Virus record (IMG/VR): IMGVR_UViG_3300047560_001230
Coordinates: 1 to 20,663 of that record
Length of the DNA stretch: 20,663 nt
Reading direction: 5' to 3' (one strand)
From: a virus
In this document: piece after piece, positions 1 to 9,115 of the stretch
Layout of the letters: each line of letters opens with the position of its first letter
How positions within the stretch are numbered: position 1 is the first letter of the stretch
The notes under the pieces: generated by a model
What the model was told of the DNA's origin: nothing
Databases searched by the model: none
What the model saw: only the letters and a program-made list of their open reading frames with translations
Translations under genes and position numbers: made by a program

Positions 1-3000
1 CCTGTACAGATAGCATCTGCTGATAGCTTCACACAAGTAGCAATAGGTGGTGACGCTATATTTGCTATTAAAACAAATGGTACATTATGGGCATGGGGAT
101 ATGGCACCAATGGAACTATAGGTGATGGTACAACAGCTAACAGATCAAGTCCAGTACAAATTGGAGCTAGTACTTGGTCTGTTGTTGCGGGCCTGGCTTA
201 TGCTACCGGTGCAATAGATTCTATTGGTAGATTGTTTACTTGGGGCAGTGGCTCAAGTGGCGGATTAGGTAGTGGCACTACAGCAAACAGATCATCCCCT
301 GTATTAATTTCTGTCACTGGCTCATCCTTCACTATGGTTGCAGGTAAGGATGCTTATCGCTTTACCACTGACCCATCATGTGTCGCAAGAACTACCGCAG
401 GAACATACTATGTATGGGGCGTAAATGCTCAAGGTCAATTAGGTGACAACACTACTGTTAACAAATCCACGCCGGTAATAGCATTTGCATTAGCAAACTC
501 TACTACAGGAGCACAAATTGCAGTTGCAGACGGTATCAGGGTTGCACCGGGAGGCATTGCACCTTCACTGTACGTAACAGGCAGAAACAATTATGGTTCA
601 GTTGGTGATAATACAACAGTTAACAGATCAAGCCCTGTACAAATATCCACTGAAATGCGTGGTATACTATCACCAACAATGATATTCTCTGCGCCTTATC
701 AAGCCTCAACTATTCTTGGCGCACCTAATACAAGTAGCTTTACTGCAATAGGTGTAGGTCCTAGTTGGGGGGCTGCAATTGCTAGCAACGCAAACATACC
801 TGGAACATTGTGGACTTGGGGTATAGGTACATGGGGTCAGTTGGGAGACATGACCACGGTTAACAGAAGTTCACCGGTGCAGATCGGAGCTAACTATATT
901 GGCTTGAGTCCATTCTCTGCAGGTAACACAAGTAGTCCAGTACAAATTGCAAGCGGCAGCTGGAATCAAGTAGCAGTCGGAATCAGTACAATTTATGCTA
1001 TTAAGTCTGATTATACATTATGGTCATGGGGTGCTAATAACCTCGGACAAGTAGGTGACGGTGGTGTATATTGGATGTCCAGTCCAGTGCAAATTAACTC
1101 AGGTGAATTGACTGATCCTAATGCATATAGTATGTATTTCATGGGTGGTTGGGAACAGTACACCATCACTTCAGGATTTGCATTTGGTACAGGGGACTTC
1201 ACTATTGAATTCTGGGCATTCCCGGTGATATCACCAGACACTAACTACAACCCATTCTTTACAACAGGTAACAGCGGTGGCGGACAAGAAATTCGTATCA
1301 GTCAAAACCTGAATGGAAATGGATTTGGATTCTTAGTACCCAATAACTCTAATAATGCAGATGTGTATGCAGCTTTCGGCCATCTACCGTTGTTCAACTG
1401 GTATCATCTTGCATTAGTAAGATCAGGTAGCACAATTGCATTATATAAAAATGGTGTGTGTGTTGGTACTGCAACCGGTGTAAGTTTTAATCACACAGCA
1501 GTAAACGCATTAAGAATTGCAAACTGTCAGCCAGCATATAGCGATGGAACATTTAAAGGGTACATGTCAAATGTACGTGTTATTAAAGGGCAAGCAATCT
1601 ATACTGGTTTCCAAGTTGGTACAACATATTTTACACCAGCTACTGCACCGTTGACAACAAGTACAGTGGGCGCCACTGGTTCAGGGGTAGCGGGATCATT
1701 AACTGGAACTGTACAATTACTAGCATTAAGGTCTAATGTATTTGCAGGAACATTTACTGATGATAGTGCTAGCGCATGGCCATTAGTATACTATGGTGGA
1801 AAACTTTCAGCGTTTACACCGTTCACAAGTTTAAGAACTAACTATAGTTATGTAAACGTAACAACTGGTTACGACCAATCAGTAGCAATTACAACTACTG
1901 GTAAGTTATTCTCATGGGGTGGTTCAGGTTATGGAACAATCGGAGATAACACAAACGCTATCAACCGTAGCGACCCAGTACAACTTGCAATAGGTACAGC
2001 CACTGGCACATTATCATACAGTGTATATTTTGGTAGATTTATAAACAACTGGTTGTATGCACCAACTGATACCAATTCTACTTTAGGTACAAGCGACCAC
2101 ACCATTGAGTTCTGGTGTAAAATATATAGTAACGGCGCTGGCGTTGTTTGGCAATATAACTATGGTTCGTCAGCAAACGCCACAAACAAATATTATATGA
2201 CGATCGGTAGCACCACTTCTGCGTTGTATTTAGGTAATGGTACTGGATATGGTATTACTATTACAGCTACAAACAATAACGTATGGTACCTAGTATCAAG
2301 CTATTGGGCACACAACGCTATAGTGAGAAGTGGTAATACATTCACATGGTACGTCAATGGAGTAAGTGTAGGTAGTGGTACGTATGCTGCAAACATCCCA
2401 GCACAAACTACGTATGGATGGCAATTTGGTAGTGACAGCACAAGCAACATATATGGCGCTATAAGTAACTTCAGAGTTGTAGTTGGACAGGCATTATACA
2501 CAGGAAACTTTAAGCCAGCTACTAGTCCATTAACAACTAGCACTGTAGGAGCTACTGGTTCAGGTGCAGCCGCTTCATTAACTGGTACAGTTCCTGTATT
2601 GTTATTCAATACGTCTAACCCATTATATAACGCAGGTATTGGCCCTCAATTATTAAAGAGCGGTACATATTATGAACCTATTGCTGATTTTGTTAACACA
2701 CCGTTCTCTCAACAGACGTTCCCTGCGGTACTACCTAACTATGCGTACAGTAGTATCACACAGATTGCTTCAGGTTCTTATCATCATGTTGTATTGACTA
2801 GCAACAATATTCTATATTCATGGGGCCGCAATGATTACGGACAAGTAGGTGATCGAAGCCAAGGCAGTAGGAGTTTCCCAATACAATTACCGGGTACTGT
2901 ATCATCCCCAACTAATTATAGTGTTCGTATATTTGGTCCTAGCGACTACATCATATTACCGTCAGCATTAGCATCTACAACTGGAATGGGTGTAGGACTT

Positions 3001-5952
3001 GCTGGCAATAAAGTTACTATGGAAATGTTTATCTATCCATTCTATATGGACGGCGCATCCTATACCTTATTTAATTGCTGGTGGGGTGGTTCTAGTGGTG
3101 GAAGATGGCAATGGGGTTATGGTCCAGGATCAAGCTACGGTAACTGTACTAACCTGTATTTTATATGGACTACCGCGGCAAGTTCAAGTACAGTAACTAC
3201 AACATCATACTTAGTAAAATATTTGCAGTGGAATCACGTTGCTATAACAATTGATGCTACAACAGCTACATCCACTAATATCAACTTCTATTGTAATGGC
3301 GCGCTCGCGGGTGCGTTCACTGGACAAGATTTAAGTGCTCAAACTTCACACGCAGCTTTGGTATCAGGTGGCGCATGGTATCTATTCACTCAGCCTAGTG
3401 GATATAGTCCATTCTATGGCTATGCATCAAATGCACGAATAGTACGTGATGTATTAGTTTATACAGGAGCATACACTGTACCTACAAGTAATTTAACAAA
3501 TACACAAAGTGCAAGCACAAATATAAGCGCAATAACAGCAGGACAAACAGCATTATTAACACTACAAAGTGCCACCATAGTTGATAATAGTTATAACAAT
3601 TACACACTTACTACTAACACTGCTGCTGTGCCTAATGAGTTGAATGTTGGTGTCACAGACGTAGTACCATTTAGTACAGGTGCAATAACATACGACTCAT
3701 TCTCTCAAATATATGCAAGTGCAAGTTCATCACAGGCAGTGAAGGCTACTGACGCAACTGTGTGGGCTTGGGGTAGAAATGATACAGGTGAATTTGGTAT
3801 AAACAACACACTTAACTATTATAGCCCTGTACAAACAGCCGCATATCAGTACATATATCAAACTAAGGTGTCAAGCCCGGTACAGGTACAAGCAGGTAGT
3901 AGCTTTACATTTGTGAATACTAGAGGTTGGTCTACAGCCGCAGTGCCGATCAATGCTGGCGTAACGGTATGGATGTGGGGCAGAAACATAGAAGGTCAGT
4001 TGAATACCAATGATACTGTATCACGTAGTAGTCCTGTACAAATGGCACAGAACCCAGTTGGTCAAAGCGTATCGTTTACTGTATTAGGCACTGGTGTTTC
4101 TAACATAGTTGGTTTGGGTGTATATGGTGGAAGCAATGGTTTGATGTTTAATGCAGGTGGCGCCTCAGTAGGACAAATGGCTGATAACACAATTGTTTCA
4201 AAATCAATAGCTATACAAATTAACACAGGCACAATGAACCCACTACTATATCCTAAACCAACTACAGGATCTAACTGGGGTAGCTATACTCAAATACAAG
4301 TCAATCAATATACAGCAACAGTAATTGATAATAACAATAAACTATATGTTTGGGGTAACAATGCATACGGTGGTCTTGCAAGACCAGGTACATCTGATGG
4401 ATATTATATAAGTCCTATTTTGATGGGAAGTCAGACACCATCTGGATCCGCAAGCCCAGTACAAATCGTTGGCAGTTGGGGTGCAGTAAGTGCTGGTACT
4501 AGACATACACTAGCATTGAATTCTAGTAACAACATGTATACGTGGGGAGCCGATCCTGCAGTTAAAGGTGTTTCTTGGAAGTCATTATCATCTCAAAACC
4601 CTGCTCTGTACGGAGTACGCTCAGACGGAACATTATGGGCCTCAGGATATAACGGTGATGCGGGTCTAGGTGATGGTACTACTATCTCACGTTCTAACCC
4701 TGTTCAAATTCCAGGCAGCTGGGTATACGTAGCAGCCATTCAAGCTGCTGCCGCCGGAATTAGAGCGGACGGTACATTATGGACTTGGGGATTAAATAGT
4801 GCAGGACAGTTAGGTGACGGTACTGTTGTTAACAAGTCAAGTCCCGTTCAAGTTGCAGGTGGCGGAAGTTGGGCTACTGTAGCTGGTGGTAGAAGTCATT
4901 GGGTAGGTATCAAAACAGATGGTACTATGTGGGGCTGGGGTAACGGATATAACGGTCAATTGGGCATGGGATACTCTTTAGCAGCAGCAACTAAATCATC
5001 ACCTACACAGATTATAGCTAACAACGTGGCAGGAACAGACGTTGCAACCTTACCCTTCCCAACAACATGGAGTAAAGTTAGTTGCGGGGATTACAGCACA
5101 TACGCTGTAAGCAACGTGGGCGATCTATGGGTGTTTGGATACAATAACATAGGTCAGTTAGGATTGAATGATACAGTAGATAGATCAAACCCAGTACAGT
5201 TAATGGCTGGTGTGGGTATAGTTGATATTACTGCCGGTGGACCTGGTGGCACAACAACACACGTGATTAAAGGCGATGGCACATTATGGGGTTGGGGCTT
5301 AAATACGAACGGACAAATAGGTGATGGTACTGTTGCATATCGCTCAAGCCCTGTACAAATAGGTACAAGTAAGTGGGTATCACTATCACTTAACGGTGAT
5401 GTAAACAGATATGCAATGCGTAGTGACGGCACATTATGGGGTTGGGGATATAATGGCTATGGTCAATTGATGGATGGTACTACAGCTAATACATCCAGCC
5501 CAATACAACTTCCATCATCATGGGCACCACAATCTATACCTACATCAGGTAAATGGTTAATGACTGCTACGTGGAGCACATCTGGTAACACTAATTGGTG
5601 GGTAGCACCAACTGGTGAATTATATGGTTCTGGACAAAATAGATACGGTGAGTTAGGTGTAGGAACGTATAACCAATCCATGCCATATAACACATTTGGT
5701 GGAACATTAATACCAGGCTTTAGTACATCAAGCCCAGTTCAAATTGGATCAGGTACTTGGGGTAGTATCAATGCAGGTAATGATTTTAACTTAGCTACAA
5801 ATGGTTCTAATGCATTGTTTGCTTGGGGATTGAATACATCATATCAAGTAGGTTCAAATTCTGGTATGAACGTAGTATCTAGCCCAGTACAGATCGGAAC
5901 AGGTATCAACTTGATAGATGCTGGTACAATTGGTGGTTACTTACCGCAATAA
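1..5952 (+). CDS. Giant RCC1-repeat / LamG-domain adhesin-like protein (5' partial)
   Basis: The frame is open from base 1 to the TAA at 5950-5952 (1983 residues visible), so the true start lies left of the window; the ATG at 232 is internal. The protein is mostly RCC1-like repeats of about 50 residues. Each has a W-x-W-G core, a GQLGDGT-type turn and an S-S-P-V-Q-I strand; I count roughly two dozen P-V-Q-like strands. Three LamG/concanavalin A-like domains interrupt them at about residues 375-590, 673-872 and 972-1213, each with a TIEFW-like strand and an 'SN.RV..GQ.IYTG' strand. RCC1 repeats normally form beta-propellers and LamG folds are often glycan-binding, so a tail-fibre or other virion adhesin is the likely role. 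No catalytic motif, signal peptide or membrane segment was seen. The link to the virion is inferred from phage context. Domain calls are firm; receptor and exact virion location are unknown. Confidence 0.85.
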   Translation, partial: PVQIASADSFTQVAIGGDAIFAIKTNGTLWAWGYGTNGTIGDGTTANRSSPVQIGASTWSVVAGLAYATGAIDSIGRLFTWGSGSSGGLGSGTTANRSSPVLISVTGSSFTMVAGKDAYRFTTDPSCVARTTAGTYYVWGVNAQGQLGDNTTVNKSTPVIAFALANSTTGAQIAVADGIRVAPGGIAPSLYVTGRNNYGSVGDNTTVNRSSPVQISTEMRGILSPTMIFSAPYQASTILGAPNTSSFTAIGVGPSWGAAIASNANIPGTLWTWGIGTWGQLGDMTTVNRSSPVQIGANYIGLSPFSAGNTSSPVQIASGSWNQVAVGISTIYAIKSDYTLWSWGANNLGQVGDGGVYWMSSPVQINSGELTDPNAYSMYFMGGWEQYTITSGFAFGTGDFTIEFWAFPVISPDTNYNPFFTTGNSGGGQEIRISQNLNGNGFGFLVPNNSNNADVYAAFGHLPLFNWYHLALVRSGSTIALYKNGVCVGTATGVSFNHTAVNALRIANCQPAYSDGTFKGYMSNVRVIKGQAIYTGFQVGTTYFTPATAPLTTSTVGATGSGVAGSLTGTVQLLALRSNVFAGTFTDDSASAWPLVYYGGKLSAFTPFTSLRTNYSYVNVTTGYDQSVAITTTGKLFSWGGSGYGTIGDNTNAINRSDPVQLAIGTATGTLSYSVYFGRFINNWLYAPTDTNSTLGTSDHTIEFWCKIYSNGAGVVWQYNYGSSANATNKYYMTIGSTTSALYLGNGTGYGITITATNNNVWYLVSSYWAHNAIVRSGNTFTWYVNGVSVGSGTYAANIPAQTTYGWQFGSDSTSNIYGAISNFRVVVGQALYTGNFKPATSPLTTSTVGATGSGAAASLTGTVPVLLFNTSNPLYNAGIGPQLLKSGTYYEPIADFVNTPFSQQTFPAVLPNYAYSSITQIASGSYHHVVLTSNNILYSWGRNDYGQVGDRSQGSRSFPIQLPGTVSSPTNYSVRIFGPSDYIILPSALASTTGMGVGLAGNKVTMEMFIYPFYMDGASYTLFNCWWGGSSGGRWQWGYGPGSSYGNCTNLYFIWTTAASSSTVTTTSYLVKYLQWNHVAITIDATTATSTNINFYCNGALAGAFTGQDLSAQTSHAALVSGGAWYLFTQPSGYSPFYGYASNARIVRDVLVYTGAYTVPTSNLTNTQSASTNISAITAGQTALLTLQSATIVDNSYNNYTLTTNTAAVPNELNVGVTDVVPFSTGAITYDSFSQIYASASSSQAVKATDATVWAWGRNDTGEFGINNTLNYYSPVQTAAYQYIYQTKVSSPVQVQAGSSFTFVNTRGWSTAAVPINAGVTVWMWGRNIEGQLNTNDTVSRSSPVQMAQNPVGQSVSFTVLGTGVSNIVGLGVYGGSNGLMFNAGGASVGQMADNTIVSKSIAIQINTGTMNPLLYPKPTTGSNWGSYTQIQVNQYTATVIDNNNKLYVWGNNAYGGLARPGTSDGYYISPILMGSQTPSGSASPVQIVGSWGAVSAGTRHTLALNSSNNMYTWGADPAVKGVSWKSLSSQNPALYGVRSDGTLWASGYNGDAGLGDGTTISRSNPVQIPGSWVYVAAIQAAAAGIRADGTLWTWGLNSAGQLGDGTVVNKSSPVQVAGGGSWATVAGGRSHWVGIKTDGTMWGWGNGYNGQLGMGYSLAAATKSSPTQIIANNVAGTDVATLPFPTTWSKVSCGDYSTYAVSNVGDLWVFGYNNIGQLGLNDTVDRSNPVQLMAGVGIVDITAGGPGGTTTHVIKGDGTLWGWGLNTNGQIGDGTVAYRSSPVQIGTSKWVSLSLNGDVNRYAMRSDGTLWGWGYNGYGQLMDGTTANTSSPIQLPSSWAPQSIPTSGKWLMTATWSTSGNTNWWVAPTGELYGSGQNRYGELGVGTYNQSMPYNTFGGTLIPGFSTSSPVQIGSGTWGSINAGNDFNLATNGSNALFAWGLNTSYQVGSNSGMNVVSSPVQIGTGINLIDAGTIGGYLPQ
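1123..1770 (+). other. LamG/concanavalin A-like domain 1 within the adhesin
   Basis: Boundaries are approximate. The segment runs from a 'YSMYF' strand through 'DFTIEFW', 'WYHLALVRSG', 'LYKNGVCVG' and 'SNVRVIKGQAIYTG', the usual strand order of Laminin_G_3-type jelly rolls. It ends in a 'LLALRSN...DDSAS' closing strand. RCC1-like repeats flank it on both sides, so it appears inserted between propeller blades. Confidence 0.7.
1636..1713 (+). repeat. LamG linker repeat, copy 1
   Basis: These 26 codons begin with P-A-T-A-P-L and end with S-L-T-G-T-V. They match the segment at 2515-2592 at 23 of 26 residues, with many synonymous DNA differences. The segment follows LamG domain 1. Confidence 0.75.
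2017..2615 (+). other. LamG/concanavalin A-like domain 2 within the adhesin
   Basis: Boundaries are approximate. It has the same strand order as domain 1: 'YSVYF', 'DHTIEFW', 'NAIVRSGNTFTWYVNGVSVG', 'SNFRVVVGQALYTG', then a closing 'VLLF' strand. Its C-terminal linker is nearly identical in protein to that of domain 1, which points to domain duplication. Between domains 1 and 2 there is only about one RCC1-like unit. Confidence 0.7.
2515..2592 (+). repeat. LamG linker repeat, copy 2
   Basis: This is the second copy of the 26-codon linker (first at 1636-1713), differing at three residues. It follows LamG domain 2. No equally close third copy follows LamG domain 3. Confidence 0.75.
2917..3640 (+). 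other. LamG/concanavalin A-like domain 3 within the adhesin (divergent)
   Basis: Boundaries are approximate. It is recognisable by 'YSVRIFGPSDYIILP', 'KVTMEMFIYPF', 'WNHVAITID', 'NFYCNGALAG' and 'SNARIVRDVLVYTG'. It is more divergent than domains 1 and 2 and lacks their conserved linker. A closing 'LLTLQSATIVDNS' strand is present. The long uninterrupted RCC1-like block to the stop codon follows. Confidence 0.65.
3660..5949 (+). repeat. C-terminal block of RCC1-like repeats
   Basis: This is an uninterrupted run of RCC1-like units encoding W-x-W-G, a GQLGDGT-like turn and S-S-P-V-Q-I. Unit spacing is about 50-60 codons, with some longer degenerate units. Copies differ at many synonymous positions, so the similarity is kept at protein level and is not a recent DNA tandem expansion. 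The block could supply at least one complete seven-bladed propeller, but blade number cannot be settled by eye. Confidence 0.75.
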
Positions 5953-5985
5953 AATTATTTGGTAGCAGTTCTTTAGAATAAGTAG

Positions 5986-6001
5986 TAAAGTTATTACTTT
6001 A
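5986..6001 (+). promoter_or_regulatory. Small AT-rich hairpin between adhesin and glycosyltransferase genes
   Basis: TAAAGT (5986-5991) and ACTTTA (5996-6001) are perfect inverted repeats around the loop TATT. The hairpin lies after the adhesin stop and just before the Shine-Dalgarno sequence AAAGGA (6003-6008) of the next gene. It has no U tract and is weak, so it is a poor terminator candidate. It may influence translation initiation, or it may be chance in AT-rich DNA. Confidence 0.3.
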
Positions 6002-6016
6002 TAAAGGACAAAATAC

Positions 6017-7780
6017 ATGCATGAAATTGACGAGATGTTGGCTCTCCAGCTTGAGGGTAAACATGAACAAGCAAGAGTACTATCAGACAAATTAGAAGCA
6101 ATCGGTAAAGATAAGATTCTAGATCCAAACGGTAAAAATACCGAAGATATTTGGATGCGTCATTGCTTCAATCGCGGCTGGTTCTTGATCCAAGAAGGTA
6201 AATACCAAGAGGGTTGCCAGTTATTAGAAAACGGACGCTTCTTAAATGTATACGGTAGTCCTCCATTACGCACTGATGCTCCTATCTTTAACCCAGCAGA
6301 GCATGATATTACCGGTAAAGGTATTATCATTTCATTAGAAGGTGGATACGGTGATGAAATTATCCATGCACGTTTTGCACAGAGTTTTAAAAAGAAAGGC
6401 GCAAGCAAGGTATATATTGCAGCAGCACCAGAACTAATTTCTGTATTTGAGCGTATGGAAGGTGTTGATGGAGTTATATTACGCAATCAAGCACATACTG
6501 TGCCTCACGATTTCTGGGTTCCTGGCTTTAGCGCAGGATGGATTTCTGGGCACACGTTTGAAGATTTTCCCGGCGACCCATATCTAACACCACGCCAAGA
6601 TAGCGTTGAGATTTGGAAGTCAATGATTACTGCACCAGAAGGTGTAAAGAAAGTCGGTATTCGTTGGGCAGGTAATCCTAAGTTTGAACATCAACAGTTC
6701 CGTCGTTTTCCCGAGAACTTCATTACAAACTTAGCAAAGTATCCTGAACTAAAAATCTTTAGTCTACAGAAGGATCACAATCTAATTCAGTTACCTGAAG
6801 GAGTTACAGACCTGCAACACTTCCTAATTAGCTGGGAAGACACAATGGCAGCAATCGCTAATTTAGATATTGTCATCACTAGTTGTACAAGTATCGCACA
6901 CATTGCCGCGGGTATGGGTAAAGAAACATGGGTATTAGTTCCTGTATTACCGTATCATACATGGACGTACAAGAGTCCCGAAAATCGTGGATCACCATAC
7001 TATAACTGTGTACGATTATTCCGTCAAACACAAAAAGGTAAGTGGAATGACACATTCCAGTTATTGTACAAAGAACTAGAAGAAAAATTCAATCTAGCAC
7101 ATATTGATATGCCTGATGAAGACCGTGTAACTAAGCGTGTAAACTTAGGTTGCGGATCACAAAAGATTGAAGATTTTGTCAACGTTGATATTAGTCCTAC
7201 TGTAAAGCCAGATATGGTGGTAGACTTAAATCAATTCCCGTGGCCGTTCAAGGACAATGAATTTGATCACCTTGTTGCTAAGGATGTATTAGAACATCTA
7301 GGTGAAACAAGTGCAGACTTTATTAAGGTTCTCAAAGAGATGTATCGTATCAGTCATAACGGTGCTATTTGGGAAATTGAAAGCCCTCACTGGCGCTGTG
7401 ATACTGCAATAGATGATCCAGATCATAAGCGTTTAATCACAATGGGTATGTTTAATCTATTCAATAAGCGTATGCTACTAGAAAAACTTCAAACAGAAGG
7501 TGGTAGTCATAGTGCTCATGCATTCGAGCATGATATTGATATTGAAATTTGCGATATGCAATTTGATTATACTGGTCCTTGGGCAGAGAAACTACGTAAA
7601 CGTGAAATTGGTCAAGAAGAATTGACCTACGCATTGAATCACTTAACTAATGTTGCACAAAGCGTAAAGTATCTAATTCAAGTTCATAAGCCAGGGCGTA
7701 TTGATTTTGAAGAATATGAGCGTCTTGTTGATGAAAAGATAAAGACACCTTTGAAGTTGAATAATAGTGGTAACAGCTAA
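6017..7780 (+). CDS. TPR / GT9-like glycosyltransferase fused to SAM methyltransferase
   Basis: This 587-residue protein has three parts. Residues about 1-80 look like TPR-type helices ('NRGWFLIQEGKYQEGCQLLE'). Residues about 100-350 resemble the TPR-linked heptosyltransferase/GT-B group, with a 'GGYGDEI' loop near 109, 'KVGIRWAGNP' near 213 and the donor-site-like 'SCTSIAHIAAGMG' near 291. Residues about 373-480 are a class I methyltransferase with 'VNLGCGS' (SAM motif I) and 'FPWPFKDNEFD..VAKDVLEHL'. The likely role is sugar transfer plus methylation of a glycan or its carrier, in the cytoplasm. The start has a good Shine-Dalgarno AAAGGA 8 nt upstream. It is the first gene of the cassette after the adhesin, and the next gene overlaps its end by 14 nt. 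Sugar donor and acceptor are unknown. Confidence 0.75.
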   Translation: MHEIDEMLALQLEGKHEQARVLSDKLEAIGKDKILDPNGKNTEDIWMRHCFNRGWFLIQEGKYQEGCQLLENGRFLNVYGSPPLRTDAPIFNPAEHDITGKGIIISLEGGYGDEIIHARFAQSFKKKGASKVYIAAAPELISVFERMEGVDGVILRNQAHTVPHDFWVPGFSAGWISGHTFEDFPGDPYLTPRQDSVEIWKSMITAPEGVKKVGIRWAGNPKFEHQQFRRFPENFITNLAKYPELKIFSLQKDHNLIQLPEGVTDLQHFLISWEDTMAAIANLDIVITSCTSIAHIAAGMGKETWVLVPVLPYHTWTYKSPENRGSPYYNCVRLFRQTQKGKWNDTFQLLYKELEEKFNLAHIDMPDEDRVTKRVNLGCGSQKIEDFVNVDISPTVKPDMVVDLNQFPWPFKDNEFDHLVAKDVLEHLGETSADFIKVLKEMYRISHNGAIWEIESPHWRCDTAIDDPDHKRLITMGMFNLFNKRMLLEKLQTEGGSHSAHAFEHDIDIEICDMQFDYTGPWAEKLRKREIGQEELTYALNHLTNVAQSVKYLIQVHKPGRIDFEEYERLVDEKIKTPLKLNNSGNS

Positions 7781-8405
7781 TTATATATTTACCCACAATG
7801 ACTTCAATCATGCCTATGACAAAGGCAACAAAGCGAATGGTGGTGCTAAGTCGAACATTGAATGGTTAGTAAACTATTACGGTGTCCCTAGTACTATCAT
7901 TGAAGTGGGTGTGTTTGAGGGTGGAACAACGTTCTGGTTATCAGAAGTTCTAACCCCACATAACAAAAACTTAAAAATCTATGCTATTGATCCACATGTG
8001 GGTAGTACTGATATGGATGAAGATCCTGAAGCAGTGCAAAAAAACTTTGCTCACAATGTTAGTGTATGCACATATCAAAACGTAGAATATATTAGAAAAC
8101 ACAGTGAGGATGGTCTTATTGATTTAATTAATAAGGGTGTACAAGCAGAATTGATTTATATCGATGGAGATCATAAAGCAAACGCAGTCTTAACTGATTT
8201 AGTTTTGTCTTGGAAGTTGCTAAAAAAGGGCGGTGTTATTCTTTGTGATGACGCAGTTCATTGGCAATATAAAGATGAAAACGGGATGAAAGCTGCACAA
8301 ATGTCACCTAGAATGGCAGTAGAGTTTTTCATTCAATGTCATTGGCATGAACTTCATTTAATCAAAACACAAGATAGCTGGCAAACAGCATTTCAAAAGT
8401 TATAA
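7767..8405 (+). CDS. Class I SAM-dependent methyltransferase (Methyltransf_24 / CmcI-like)
   Basis: This 212-residue protein has SAM motif I as 'IIEVGVFEGGTTFWLSEVL' (about 44-62), an acidic strand-2 end 'IYAIDPH', and 'YIDGDHKANAVLTDL' (131-145). 'LLKKGGVILCDDAVHW' follows. This pattern fits the Methyltransf_24/CmcI-like group, which includes sugar O-methyltransferases. The start is GTG at 7767, overlapping the end of the preceding gene by 14 nt; no good in-frame ATG lies near the N-terminus, so translational coupling is likely. The context between two glycosyltransferases suggests a sugar substrate (inference). Confidence 0.75.
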   Translation: MVTANYIFTHNDFNHAYDKGNKANGGAKSNIEWLVNYYGVPSTIIEVGVFEGGTTFWLSEVLTPHNKNLKIYAIDPHVGSTDMDEDPEAVQKNFAHNVSVCTYQNVEYIRKHSEDGLIDLINKGVQAELIYIDGDHKANAVLTDLVLSWKLLKKGGVILCDDAVHWQYKDENGMKAAQMSPRMAVEFFIQCHWHELHLIKTQDSWQTAFQKL

Positions 8406-8407
8406 CA

Positions 8408-9115
8408 ATGTTAAATTTATATCGTAGTAACAATATGTCGGTCGAAGCCGCATACATCATTACTGTTAAAGGAAACGCTAACAGTGAAAAATATAGTGCG
8501 ATGGCACAAGATAGTTGTCGCCAAGTTGGTATGCCATATAAAGTATGGGATGCATATGATGGTACTACTAAAGGTATCATCAAAGAACCGGATAACTTAA
8601 AGAACGATAGCTTTATGGATATGATTAAAATTACCGATCATTATCTAACTAGAGGTGAAGTCGCTTGTGCATTAAGTCATATTAGTTTATGGCGTCATTG
8701 TGCATTAATTGATAGACCTATTGTTATCCTTGAGCATGATTCTGTCATGGTAAAACGATTTGAAAACCATGAGAGTTATAATTCCATCTGTTATTTAGGT
8801 GGTCAAGAGTGGGCTAAACAAGGTTGGAAGATTTATCCAATCCCACCACACGCTAGTGAAGGGCCTAACTGGCTCTTCATTTGTCGTGCTCATGCATACA
8901 GCATTGACCCTCAAGTAGCAAAGAACTTGCTAGCATACGTATTACAAATGGGAATCAATGCCCCATTAGATATTATGCTACGTGCAGACCTGTTTCATAT
9001 TACACATCAAGGTTTGTATGCATATGATATCCCAAGCTCTAAAGAAGATACAACTATCTTGGCTCGTCCGTTTGAGGGCAGAACTACAAAACGTAATGAC
9101 AAGTTAGAGTGGTGA
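8408..9115 (+). CDS. Glycosyltransferase family 25 (LPS-type) protein
   Basis: This 235-residue protein opens with a GT25-like first strand 'AAYIITVKGN' (14-23). It carries the family landmark 'LTRGEVACALSHISLW' (80-95) and 'IVILEHDSVM' (105-114), the place of the usual acidic 'LEDD' metal-binding segment; here one Asp is His. GT25 enzymes include LPS galactosyltransferases and hydroxylysine galactosyltransferases. The ATG at 8408 lies 2 nt after the previous stop. An internal ATG at 8435 would fit the usual compact GT25 N-terminus, so the start is uncertain. It probably acts with the two preceding genes. Confidence 0.75.
   Translation: MLNLYRSNNMSVEAAYIITVKGNANSEKYSAMAQDSCRQVGMPYKVWDAYDGTTKGIIKEPDNLKNDSFMDMIKITDHYLTRGEVACALSHISLWRHCALIDRPIVILEHDSVMVKRFENHESYNSICYLGGQEWAKQGWKIYPIPPHASEGPNWLFICRAHAYSIDPQVAKNLLAYVLQMGINAPLDIMLRADLFHITHQGLYAYDIPSSKEDTTILARPFEGRTTKRNDKLEW

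Noticed and set aside
2301-2609. A 102-codon minus-strand open frame under the adhesin.
   Set aside because: It mirrors the repetitive Thr/Val-rich adhesin sequence; no ribosome site or recognisable protein.
1-5952. Possible diversity-generating retroelement target or recent tandem repeat in the adhesin gene.
   Set aside because: Repeats differ mostly synonymously, and no template repeat or reverse transcriptase is present in the window.
5999-6014. TATAAAG before the glycosyltransferase gene as a late promoter.
   Set aside because: It overlaps the Shine-Dalgarno, so transcripts starting there would lack the ribosome site; it reads better as a recurring ribosome-site context.
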